From CAYWBI01 sp964456445 (GTDB lineage: Bacteria; Calditrichota; Calditrichia; Calditrichales; J004): DNA of 5,191 bases. The notes under the pieces are model-generated. The model saw only the letters and a list, made by a program, of their open reading frames with translations, did not search any database and was not told the origin of the DNA. Below, in pieces: positions 1-5,191 of this stretch (positions are counted from its first letter, which is position 1; every line of letters starts with the position of its first letter). The translations under genes and the position numbers were made by a program. The stretch lies in the NCBI GenBank assembly GCA_964456445.1, contig CAYWBI010000237.1, forward strand, positions 1 to 5,191, in the 5' to 3' direction.

Positions 1-2
1 TT

Positions 3-1484
3 AAAATCCTGGTCAACGGTTTTTTGAAAATAATACCCGAGTTACGGCAATACTTTATTTTTGTGGATGTTTTTGAAAGTGAACACAGCGCTTCCATAAA
101 CCACAACGCGCTGCGCGAGGCGTTGGCCTGGGTATCAGCCGGTGGCCTGTTGGCGGTTTTTCCCGCCGGGGAAGTTTCCTGCTTTCGGCCAAAATATGGT
201 GGCGTGGCCGATCCGGAATGGAAAATAAACATAACGCGTTTGATACATAAAACCAAGGCGCCCGTTTTACCCGTTTATTTTTCCGGGCATAACACATTGG
301 GTTTTCAATTGGCCGGCATGGTGCACCCGGTTTTACGCACCTTGCGCCTGCCCCGCGAATTACTAAATAAACGTGGCCAATCGTTTGACATTGCCATTGG
401 AAACCCCATCCCGGCCCGCTATTTGGACCAGCTTAATTCCCATCGCGAACGTACGGATTACCTGCGTTTAAAAACCTACAATTTGGCCAATCGCTATGGC
501 CATAAGCTACGTCGTTATACTTCAGCGGCAAATAAGGTCAAAGAAATCGCGCCTGTAATTTCTGCTGAAAAAATAAAGGATGAAATCGATCGCTTACCTG
601 AAAATCACATATTGTTCCAACAAAACGGCAATACCGTTCTATATGCCCGGGCCGGGCACATACCCAATCTTCTAAATGAGATTGGACGGTTGCGTGAGAT
701 CGCTTTTCGTCAGGTAGGGGAAGGCAGTGGAAAAAGTACCGATTTGGATAAATATGATTTTTATTACACACATCTTATTGCATGGGATGATACGAACAGG
801 AAGATAATCGGCGCTTACCGTTTGGGTCTATGTGACGTGATACTTCAGGAGAACGGCGTTCAAGGCTTATATACGACTTCTTTATTTCATCTAAAGCCCG
901 CTTTTGTTTCGTCTCTAAGCTCCGCCATCGAACTGGGACGTTCGTTTATCAATCCGGAATATCAAAAGCAGCATAATGCCTTGTTTTTGTTGTGGCGTGG
1001 GATTGGCGCATTTGTTTCGGCAAACCCGCGCTACAATAAATTGTTCGGTATGGTAAGCATTAGCAACGCCTACCATCCGGCGTCACAATATTTGATTATG
1101 GAATATTTAAAAACGAAACATTGGAACCCCCGTTTATCAACGCTCGCCAAAGGGAAAAACGGGCACAGGCTCAAACTGAAACTGCCCAAATATCTTATTG
1201 ATTCCATAAACCGCCTTGCCGATTTGGACGGATTAATCAATGATTTAGAAGAAACGCTAAACGGCATGCCGGTGCTGATCCGGCAATACTTGAAACTTGG
1301 CGCGGAGTTTATCGCCTTTAACCGTGACGATTCTTTTAGCGAGGCGCTCGATGGCTTACTGGTTGTGGATTTGCTAAAATCCGGGCCACGGTTACTGAAA
1401 AAATATTTTGGGAAGGAAGGCAGCCAAAATTTTTATATTTACCATGGCGTCAATAATCCGGCTTCTCTAACCCGTGTTATATGA
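3..1484 (+). CDS. Bifunctional lipid acyltransferase (PlsC-like + OlsB/hemolysin-type GNAT), 5' partial
   Basis: The gene runs in from the left edge. The reading frame is open from base 3, and the codons before the TTG at 24 (K-I-L-V-N-G-F) read as PlsC-type protein, so the TTG is internal rather than the start. Residues are counted from that TTG. A PlsC-like lysophospholipid acyltransferase core is visible: FPAGEVS at 46-52 sits at motif III and PVLPVYFSGHN at 80-90 at motif IV. The catalytic HX4D motif should lie upstream of the window. From about 193 to 360 there is an Acetyltransf_5/COG3176 GNAT domain, with REIAFRQVGEG, the DKYD-YYTHL block, ELGRSFINPEYQ, LLWRGIGAF and GMVSISNAY. A tail (about 415-465) typical of this family follows. 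OlsF-type enzymes with this architecture make ornithine lipids by N- and then O-acylation, and related enzymes make glycine lipids. The amino-acid substrate here cannot be read from sequence. The protein is probably a peripheral inner-membrane enzyme. The family call is firm; substrate and bifunctionality are inferred. Confidence 0.88.
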   Translation, partial: KILVNGFLKIIPELRQYFIFVDVFESEHSASINHNALREALAWVSAGGLLAVFPAGEVSCFRPKYGGVADPEWKINITRLIHKTKAPVLPVYFSGHNTLGFQLAGMVHPVLRTLRLPRELLNKRGQSFDIAIGNPIPARYLDQLNSHRERTDYLRLKTYNLANRYGHKLRRYTSAANKVKEIAPVISAEKIKDEIDRLPENHILFQQNGNTVLYARAGHIPNLLNEIGRLREIAFRQVGEGSGKSTDLDKYDFYYTHLIAWDDTNRKIIGAYRLGLCDVILQENGVQGLYTTSLFHLKPAFVSSLSSAIELGRSFINPEYQKQHNALFLLWRGIGAFVSANPRYNKLFGMVSISNAYHPASQYLIMEYLKTKHWNPRLSTLAKGKNGHRLKLKLPKYLIDSINRLADLDGLINDLEETLNGMPVLIRQYLKLGAEFIAFNRDDSFSEALDGLLVVDLLKSGPRLLKKYFGKEGSQNFYIYHGVNNPASLTRVI

Positions 1485-1597
1485 AAAAAATGCTCTTTAC
1501 CCCTTTTTCTTCCAAAATAAAAAAGTTTATTTTACAAAATTCTAACAGTTTGCACATTAAAACTGAAAAATTCTTCGCTAAGATGGAATATGCTTGA
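1481..1597 (+). CDS. Candidate 38-codon ORF overlapping the acyltransferase stop (ATGA)
   Basis: An ATG at 1481 overlaps the TGA stop of the acyltransferase as ATGA, a layout common in translationally coupled genes. The frame stays open for 38 codons, to a TGA at 1595-1597. The peptide begins MKKMLFTPFSSKIKKF and is lysine- and phenylalanine-rich, with no family I recognise. No Shine-Dalgarno sequence precedes it, so it would depend on re-initiation by ribosomes ending the upstream gene. The region is AT-rich and an open frame of this size can arise by chance. I list it only because the overlap is exact; more likely than not it is not a real gene. Confidence 0.2.
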   Translation: MKKMLFTPFSSKIKKFILQNSNSLHIKTEKFFAKMEYA

Positions 1598-1693
1598 AAA
1601 TCATTGAAGGGCTGAAAAAAAATTATAATCAGTCAGAACTATACCATTCCCCGTTAAAAACCCCACCTCTACATTTCCATAGTGCAGCAGAAG

Positions 1694-1727
1694 AAAACAG
1701 TCTCTCCCAGGACTGTTTTTTCTTTTT
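1694..1727 (+). terminator. Rho-independent terminator after the acyltransferase gene
   Basis: The arm AAAACAGTC (1694-1702) pairs perfectly over 9 bp with GACTGTTTT (1711-1719) across an 8-base loop. The right arm runs directly into a T-rich tract (TTTTTT-C-TTTTT, 1716-1727). This is a classic + strand intrinsic terminator. The run of A before the left arm could also let it act weakly on the opposite strand. It ends about 210 bases after the acyltransferase stop, so that transcript has a long 3' untranslated tail, or the terminator belongs to a separate short transcript. It isolates the PAP2 gene from upstream read-through. Confidence 0.82.
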
Positions 1728-1766
1728 ACAAAATCCTATTCAAAGACTAACAAAAATATGACAATC

Positions 1767-1780
1767 CCAGGTTAACATGG
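1767..1780. promoter_or_regulatory. Imperfect palindrome upstream of PAP2 (possible operator)
   Basis: CCA-g-GTTAAC-a-TGG is symmetric at 12 of its 14 positions, with the central GTTAAC fully palindromic, and ends 31 bp before the PAP2 start codon. Its place between a terminator and a gene start suits a regulator-binding site. No matching promoter was identified and short palindromes are common, so this is tentative. Confidence 0.2.
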
Positions 1781-1811
1781 TTCAGGTAAAATTATTAATC
1801 AAGATGGGAAA

Positions 1812-2342
1812 ATGGTAAAAACTTTAGGCCAAAATTTTTTACGCATCGATTATAATCTGTTTGCGCTGGTATCCGGCCGCGACAGGGGACCGGTTCTACA
1901 GGGATTTTATAAAGCCTTGTCCCGTTTGGGCGACGGGCATCTTTATGTGCTATTCGCCTTTTGGGAAATGCTGTTTGCCGGTAACGCGGGCCGGATGCTT
2001 GTTCTGTCGGCATTGCTGGCATTTGCTTTGGAATTGCCGGTGTATATGATCATAAAAAAATCCGTCAAACGTTTACGCCCCTTTGATCGCTATCCGGAAG
2101 TGCGCTTTCTTATAAAACCTCCGGATCAGTACAGCTTTCCCTCGGGTCATACCGCAGCCGCATTTTTGATGGCGCAGCTGATTGGTTGGCAATTGCCCTT
2201 CCTGCTTGTTCCGCTGTACGCGCTGGCAGGACTGATCGGCTATTCCCGAATTTATCTGCGCGTGCATTACCCTTCCGACGTGCTTTTCGGTTTGGTCCTT
2301 GGTCTTCTCTCCGCTAATTTTGCCCTGATGATTGTTTTTTAA
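1812..2342 (+). CDS. PAP2-family membrane lipid phosphatase
   Basis: This 176-residue integral membrane enzyme belongs to the PAP2 (type 2 phosphatidic acid phosphatase) superfamily, whose members hydrolyse phosphate from phosphatidic acid, undecaprenyl pyrophosphate, PGP or related lipids through a phospho-histidine intermediate. All three signature motifs are intact: KX6RP at 82-90 (K82, R89, P90), PSGH at 110-113 (H113) and SRX5HX3D at 145-156 (R146, H152, D156). Hydrophobic segments lie near 42-56, 62-81, 115-140 and 156-175, a normal layout for a short bacterial PAP2. There is no extra domain. The ATG at 1812 follows a weak purine-rich stretch (GATGGGAAA). It is the first ATG in frame and keeps an intact N-terminal region, so I accept it. 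The terminator upstream suggests its own promoter, and GH1 follows after 18 bp. Lipid context favours phosphatidate or a prenyl-phosphate as substrate, but motifs cannot decide between them. Confidence 0.92.
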   Translation: MVKTLGQNFLRIDYNLFALVSGRDRGPVLQGFYKALSRLGDGHLYVLFAFWEMLFAGNAGRMLVLSALLAFALELPVYMIIKKSVKRLRPFDRYPEVRFLIKPPDQYSFPSGHTAAAFLMAQLIGWQLPFLLVPLYALAGLIGYSRIYLRVHYPSDVLFGLVLGLLSANFALMIVF

Positions 2343-2349
2343 AAAGGGG
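2342..2349 (+). promoter_or_regulatory. Ribosome binding site of the GH1 gene
   Basis: AAAAGGGG begins on the last base of the PAP2 stop codon and lies 11 bases before the ATG at 2361. It supports that start and tight coupling of the two genes. Confidence 0.6.
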
Positions 2350-2360
2350 TTTTTGTATAG

Positions 2361-3626
2361 ATGAAACGGTTTTACTGGGGCGTTGCCAGCTCGGCTTTTC
2401 AATCGGAAGGCTTTGTAGAAAATGATATGACGGATTGGGAAGCGCGGGGCGGTTTTCGTCAGGACGGTAAAAACCCCCTTTACCAAAATGGCGCCGCCCA
2501 TTGGGAACACTGGCGGGAAGATTACCGGCTATTAAAAAAAAGCGGGGTCACAGCCTACCGCTTTTCCATTGAGTGGGCGCGAATCGAACCTGAACGCGGG
2601 CAATATGACTTACAGGCGCTGGATCAGTATGAGCGCATGTTGGATACGCTTCTTGAAATGAATATCGAGCCTTTTTTAACGCTGCATCATTTTACGCATC
2701 CACTCTGGTTTCATAGTCAAACACCCTGGACCTCGGAAAGGGCACAACAGGCATTTTGTCGGTTTGCCGATATTCTGCTCGCTCGTTTTGCCCATAAAAT
2801 CCGTTTTTGGATCACCTTTAACGAACCACTTGTCTGGGCCCTTGCCGCTTATGGCGACGCTAAATTTCCTCCCGGTAAAAATAATTTAGCGGAGATGATG
2901 CTGGTTTTGTTGAACATCCTGAAAACGCATGCCTGTCTGTATGAGCGGATCAAGGCCGCCCAACCTCGGGCCCGGGTGGGGCTGGCCAAGCATTTTATCA
3001 TCTTTGAACCGTACCGCAAGTGGTTTGGGGCGGATAGGGGGCTTGCCGATTTGATGCATTCCTTTTTTAATGAACTGATTTTGGAAGCCTTTAAGACCAA
3101 TCGCTTAAAATTTCGTTTCCCCTTTCTGTTGAACTTTGACCGTTCCATCCGTCTGAATGATAAAATCGATTTTTGGGGCGTCAATTACTACTATCGGATG
3201 TACAGCGCTTTCAAACTGAGTTTAAGGCGTCCCATACGTTTTGTTTTTCAGGATGAATCAGGCCGTGGACTGACGGACATGGGCTGGGAAATTTATCCGC
3301 GGGGCCTGGGTGAAATTTTAGCCGCTGTCGCCCAAAGCGGAAAGGATATTTATATAACCGAAAATGGTATTGCTACAACAAACGACCGGGAGCGGGTTCG
3401 TTTTATGGACGCGCATATAAGGCAAATGCAAGGCGCACGGCAAAACGGCTTGCCGGTTAAAGGCTATTTTTACTGGACGTTTCTGGATAATTATGAATGG
3501 CTGGAAGGCAATTCAAAACGATTTGGCCTGGTGCACGTGGATTATGAAAATAAATTTGCCCGTGATCTTAAGCCCAGCGCCAAACATTATGCCCGCCTCA
3601 TTGCCAAAGATTTAAAGATATCCTAA
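2361..3626 (+). CDS. Glycoside hydrolase family 1 beta-glycosidase
   Basis: This 421-residue retaining beta-glycosidase of family GH1 has a TIM-barrel fold and is somewhat shorter than the usual 440-480. It starts at the first barrel strand (FYWGVASSAFQSEG, Q14), and no signal peptide is present, so it should be cytoplasmic. Family landmarks appear in order: YRFSIEWARIEP at 66-77 (R67), TLHHFTHPLW at 107-116 (H110), TFNEP at 152-156 with acid/base E155, DFWGVNYYY at 270-278 (N275, Y277), ITENG at 332-336 with nucleophile E334, and YWTFLDNYEWLEG at 371-383 followed by RFGLVHVD. Both catalytic glutamates are intact. The HHFTHPLW version of the usual YHWDLP motif resembles GH1 enzymes from archaea and thermophiles more than classical BglA. 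GH1 covers beta-glucosidases, beta-galactosidases, glucosylceramide hydrolases and the plant galactolipid enzyme SFR2. The neighbouring lipid genes make a glycolipid substrate possible, but simple oligosaccharides cannot be excluded. Confidence 0.95.
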   Translation: MKRFYWGVASSAFQSEGFVENDMTDWEARGGFRQDGKNPLYQNGAAHWEHWREDYRLLKKSGVTAYRFSIEWARIEPERGQYDLQALDQYERMLDTLLEMNIEPFLTLHHFTHPLWFHSQTPWTSERAQQAFCRFADILLARFAHKIRFWITFNEPLVWALAAYGDAKFPPGKNNLAEMMLVLLNILKTHACLYERIKAAQPRARVGLAKHFIIFEPYRKWFGADRGLADLMHSFFNELILEAFKTNRLKFRFPFLLNFDRSIRLNDKIDFWGVNYYYRMYSAFKLSLRRPIRFVFQDESGRGLTDMGWEIYPRGLGEILAAVAQSGKDIYITENGIATTNDRERVRFMDAHIRQMQGARQNGLPVKGYFYWTFLDNYEWLEGNSKRFGLVHVDYENKFARDLKPSAKHYARLIAKDLKIS

Positions 3627-3731
3627 TCACTTATTAATCTTTCCCTAATATTCTCGCCTTACCATATTACCAAAACAAAAGATATAGGTCATTTCCTTTA
3701 TTGGAACTAGTGTAAAGGGTTGCCCGTTGGA

Positions 3732-3767
3732 ATGATTGTAACTGACATTGCAGGTTATTTTGAGTAA
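3732..3767 (+). promoter_or_regulatory. Possible 11-codon leader ORF ahead of the GT21 gene
   Basis: ATG at 3732 opens a short frame, MIVTDIAGYFE, ending at TAA 3765-3767. That stop forms the first bases of TAAAGGGAGG, the ribosome binding site of the GT21 gene. A second copy of TAAAGGG lies upstream at 3713-3719 and could act as its own binding site, with a long 12-base spacer. A ribosome ending here would cover the GT21 initiation site, so coupling or attenuation is conceivable. The frame is short enough to be chance. Confidence 0.2.
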
Positions 3768-3774
3768 AGGGAGG
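3766..3774 (+). promoter_or_regulatory. Strong Shine-Dalgarno of the GT21 gene
   Basis: AAAGGGAGG is a near-ideal match to the 16S rRNA tail, 7 bases before the ATG at 3782. It fixes that start and suggests strong translation. It also indicates an organism that uses SD-led initiation. Confidence 0.8.
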
Positions 3775-3781
3775 AAAAAGG

Positions 3782-4933
3782 ATGTTCACGGTTTTGTTGG
3801 TTTTTTATGCGCTTGTTCTGATCTTTAGCCTGTTGCATCTTGCGGCCTCGGCAATAATCACCCGTCGTCGGCTGAAATCCGGCCCGGGCGAAACGGTGAT
3901 GTACGTTTCTTCTTTCCCGCGCGTATCGATACTAAAGCCGCTTAAAGGAATGGATGACGGCCTGGAAAAAAACCTACGTTCTTTTTTTGAGCTGGATTAT
4001 CCGGAATATGAATTGCTCTTTGGCCTGGGAAGCGCAACAGACCCGGCGTTTAAGGTCGCGGGAAAGTTGATGCTGGAATATCCGCAGGTGGCTGCCCAAA
4101 TCATTGTAAAAGATTTTGAGATAGGCCTCAATCCTAAGATAAACAATCTTTATAATATGGAGGGCCGGGCGGATGGGGAATATATCCTGATCAGTGATAG
4201 CAATACACGGGTCTGCCCTGATTTTTTAAGAAAAATGGTCCCGGTCATACTGGGGCCACAAACAGGAATCGTTACGGCCACAATCCGGGGTATGGGTGGC
4301 AAAAAAATTGCCGCAATAATGGAGAACCTGCACATCAACAGCTACATATCGCCCAATGTGTTTGTAGCCGATAGCATATCGGGAATACCTGTGGTAATCG
4401 GGAAATCGATTCTCCTTTCCCGTGGGCTACTGCAAAAGATGGGCGGATTTGCCGCCTTTAAAAACTATCTCGCCGAAGATTATCTGCTGGGACTGCGTGC
4501 GTCTGAATTGGGCTACAAAGTCAAAACGGTTTCAACGCTGGTGGACAATGTAAATGTAAATTGGTCCCTAAAGCATTTTTTAAACCGTCATACGCGCTGG
4601 GCGAAGATCCGCAGGCATATGCACCTGCATCATTATATTCTTGAGTCCTTTTCCAACCCGGTGGCATTAAGCGTTATCCTGACCATTATTTTACATAACC
4701 GCTTGGGGATGGAACAATTGACCCTGGTAACGCTGCTTAAAATATTGCACGATCGTTATGTCTCGGGATTGTTAGGGAGCGACCTGCGCTGGTATCATTA
4801 TCTTTTGGGCCCGCTTAAAGACGTGCTTATTGGCCTCCTGTGGTTTATACCGTTTTTCAGCTATAAAGTAAACTGGCGCGAAAATCGTTTCCGTATCGGC
4901 CGCTCATCGCAGTTGCACCCCGGGGTATCATAG
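3782..4933 (+). CDS. GT21 lipid glycosyltransferase (ceramide glucosyltransferase / HpnI type)
   Basis: This 383-residue membrane glycosyltransferase has a GT-A fold and belongs to family GT21 (Glyco_transf_21), which transfers a sugar from a UDP-sugar to a membrane lipid. Known members glucosylate ceramide, or act on hopanoids (HpnI, N-acetylglucosaminyl transfer). An N-terminal membrane helix spans about 2-26. The catalytic core follows: SILKPLKGMDDGLEKNL at 49-65; the ISDSN motif at 137-141 with D139 (D2, metal/nucleotide); LAEDYLLG at 230-237 with D233 (D3, the likely base); and the R-H-T-R-W form of the (Q/R)XXRW motif at 269-273. C-terminal hydrophobic segments lie near 292-306 and 338-361. 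The tail NWRENRFRIG matches the conserved W-R-x-x-R-x-R-I end of this family. All expected residues are present. The acceptor is undetermined: no serine palmitoyltransferase or squalene-hopene cyclase gene is in view. It heads a tight cluster with the two genes after it. Confidence 0.9.
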   Translation: MFTVLLVFYALVLIFSLLHLAASAIITRRRLKSGPGETVMYVSSFPRVSILKPLKGMDDGLEKNLRSFFELDYPEYELLFGLGSATDPAFKVAGKLMLEYPQVAAQIIVKDFEIGLNPKINNLYNMEGRADGEYILISDSNTRVCPDFLRKMVPVILGPQTGIVTATIRGMGGKKIAAIMENLHINSYISPNVFVADSISGIPVVIGKSILLSRGLLQKMGGFAAFKNYLAEDYLLGLRASELGYKVKTVSTLVDNVNVNWSLKHFLNRHTRWAKIRRHMHLHHYILESFSNPVALSVILTIILHNRLGMEQLTLVTLLKILHDRYVSGLLGSDLRWYHYLLGPLKDVLIGLLWFIPFFSYKVNWRENRFRIGRSSQLHPGVS

Positions 4934-4950
4934 AGTTTTTATATTAAAGT

Positions 4951-4956
4951 GGAGGA
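4951..4956 (+). promoter_or_regulatory. Shine-Dalgarno that fixes the start of the small membrane gene
   Basis: GGAGGA lies 7 bases before ATG 4964. It overlaps the in-frame GTG at 4949-4951 and the codons just after it, so the GTG cannot be the start and translation should begin at 4964. Confidence 0.75.
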
Positions 4957-4963
4957 CAATATT

Positions 4964-5143
4964 ATGATTATGAAGATTATAAACAATAATTATCTGAATT
5001 CGAGTCTGGAACGGGCCTTGAATTCCCGCTTCTCGGGCAGCAATAAAATGGCTTTAATAATTGCTTTGTTTATGGTTTTAAGTCTTATTGCCCTGGAAAA
5101 AATTTCCCGTACACTTCTGTTTGCCTTTCACAAACATAATTAG
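4964..5143 (+). CDS. Small single-span membrane protein, unknown function
   Basis: This 59-residue protein is not one I recognise. It has a polar, asparagine- and serine-rich N-terminal part (MIMKIINNNYLNSSLERALN, residues 1-20), one strongly hydrophobic helix at about 29-44 (MALIIALFMVLSLIAL), and a basic tail ending HKHN. By the positive-inside rule, charges flank both ends (R17, R22, K28 before; K46, R49, K57 after), so orientation is unclear. A well-placed GGAGGA supports translation from ATG 4964; an ATG two codons later is an alternative. The gene lies 30 bp after GT21 and 9 bp before the next start, so it is almost certainly in the same operon. A role as a small partner or anchor for the glycosyltransferase or the next protein is plausible, but rests only on position. 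Confidence 0.7.
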   Translation: MIMKIINNNYLNSSLERALNSRFSGSNKMALIIALFMVLSLIALEKISRTLLFAFHKHN

Positions 5144-5152
5144 GGGCTGTTT

Positions 5153-5191
5153 ATGTCTGTTGCCGAGATACCGACACAAGATGTCTATCAT
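5153..5191 (+). CDS. Start of a further gene, 3' partial
   Basis: ATG 5153 opens a frame that remains open to the right edge (13 codons, MSVAEIPTQDVYH). AGGGG at 5142-5146, with a 6-base spacer, is a good ribosome binding site, and the start lies only 9 bp after the preceding stop, so this is very likely the next operon member. Too little is present to name a family. Confidence 0.65.
   Translation, partial: MSVAEIPTQDVYH

Larger units (their letters stand above)
1485..1811. other. AT-rich intergenic gap between acyltransferase and PAP2 genes
   Basis: This 327 bp stretch has no ORF beyond the 38-codon candidate at its left end. It contains one clear intrinsic terminator (1694-1727) and a 14 bp imperfect palindrome (1767-1780). 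No tRNA-like or riboswitch-like structure was recognised. I could not find a convincing sigma-70 -35/-10 pair or a Bacteroidota-type -33/-7 pair between the terminator and the PAP2 start, although a promoter would be expected there. Confidence 0.7.

Noticed and set aside
24..26. TTG as the start of the acyltransferase
   Set aside because: The frame is open to base 3 and the preceding residues read as PlsC-domain protein; the gene is cut by the window edge.
1772..1799. TTAACA plus an AT-rich -10-like stretch as a PAP2 promoter
   Set aside because: The spacing is poor and it would leave almost no leader before the start codon.
1795..2049. Short ORFs on both strands over the start of PAP2
   Set aside because: They are alternative frames of the PAP2 gene, whose three catalytic motifs identify the true frame.
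2073..2510. 145-codon minus-strand ORF across the PAP2/GH1 junction
   Set aside because: It lies opposite two genes with intact family motifs, and its translation has no recognisable domain.
2849..3184. 111-codon minus-strand ORF inside GH1
   Set aside because: It is a shadow of the GH1 coding frame; composition is basic and low in recognisable structure.
3659..3688. TTACCA / TATAGG as a sigma-70 promoter for GT21
   Set aside because: Only 4 of 6 matches in each hexamer with an 18-base spacer; this is expected by chance in AT-rich DNA.
3695..3718. CCTTTA/TAAAGG hairpin as a GH1 terminator
   Set aside because: The stem is only 6 bp, AT-rich, with a 12-base loop and no following T tract.
4949..4951. 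GTG as the start of the small membrane protein
   Set aside because: It overlaps the GGAGGA ribosome binding site that serves ATG 4964.

Overview
The window is a bacterial chromosome segment in which every supported gene reads on the + strand. It is packed with membrane-lipid and glycan enzymes. In order it holds: the 3' part of a two-domain acyltransferase (PlsC-like domain plus OlsB/'hemolysin'-type GNAT domain); an AT-rich 327 bp gap with a clear intrinsic terminator; a compact PAP2 phosphatase; a GH1 beta-glycosidase; a 155 bp gap; a GT21 (ceramide glucosyltransferase/HpnI-type) membrane glycosyltransferase; a 59-residue single-span membrane protein; and the first 13 codons of another gene. 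No RNA gene, mobile element, CRISPR array or long repeat was seen.

The organism cannot be fixed from this sequence. Base composition is moderate, with AT-rich gaps. The PlsC-GNAT fusion is a type familiar from Bacteroidota and related phyla, among others. However, the Shine-Dalgarno sequences are strong and well placed (AAAGGGAGG before the GT21 gene, GGAGGA before the small membrane gene, AAAAGGGG before the GH1 gene). That is unlike typical Bacteroidia, which use SD weakly. A lineage such as Calditrichota or Ignavibacteriota, or another non-Bacteroidia phylum, would fit, but this is inference only.

There are two likely transcription blocks downstream of the acyltransferase. PAP2 and GH1 are separated by 18 bp and should be co-transcribed. 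GT21, the small membrane protein and the next gene are separated by 30 bp and 9 bp and look like one operon. The 155 bp between GH1 and GT21 shows no terminator, so the two blocks may be joined. That gap also carries a tiny leader ORF whose stop codon runs into the GT21 ribosome binding site.

Read together, the genes suggest building and remodelling of polar lipids. An acyltransferase makes an acylated amino-acid lipid or phospholipid. A PAP2 enzyme removes phosphate from a lipid phosphate. GT21 adds a sugar from a nucleotide sugar to a lipid acceptor. The cytoplasmic GH1 enzyme could remove or transfer a sugar, on the same lipid or on an unrelated soluble glycoside. The individual family assignments are firm; the shared pathway is a hypothesis.
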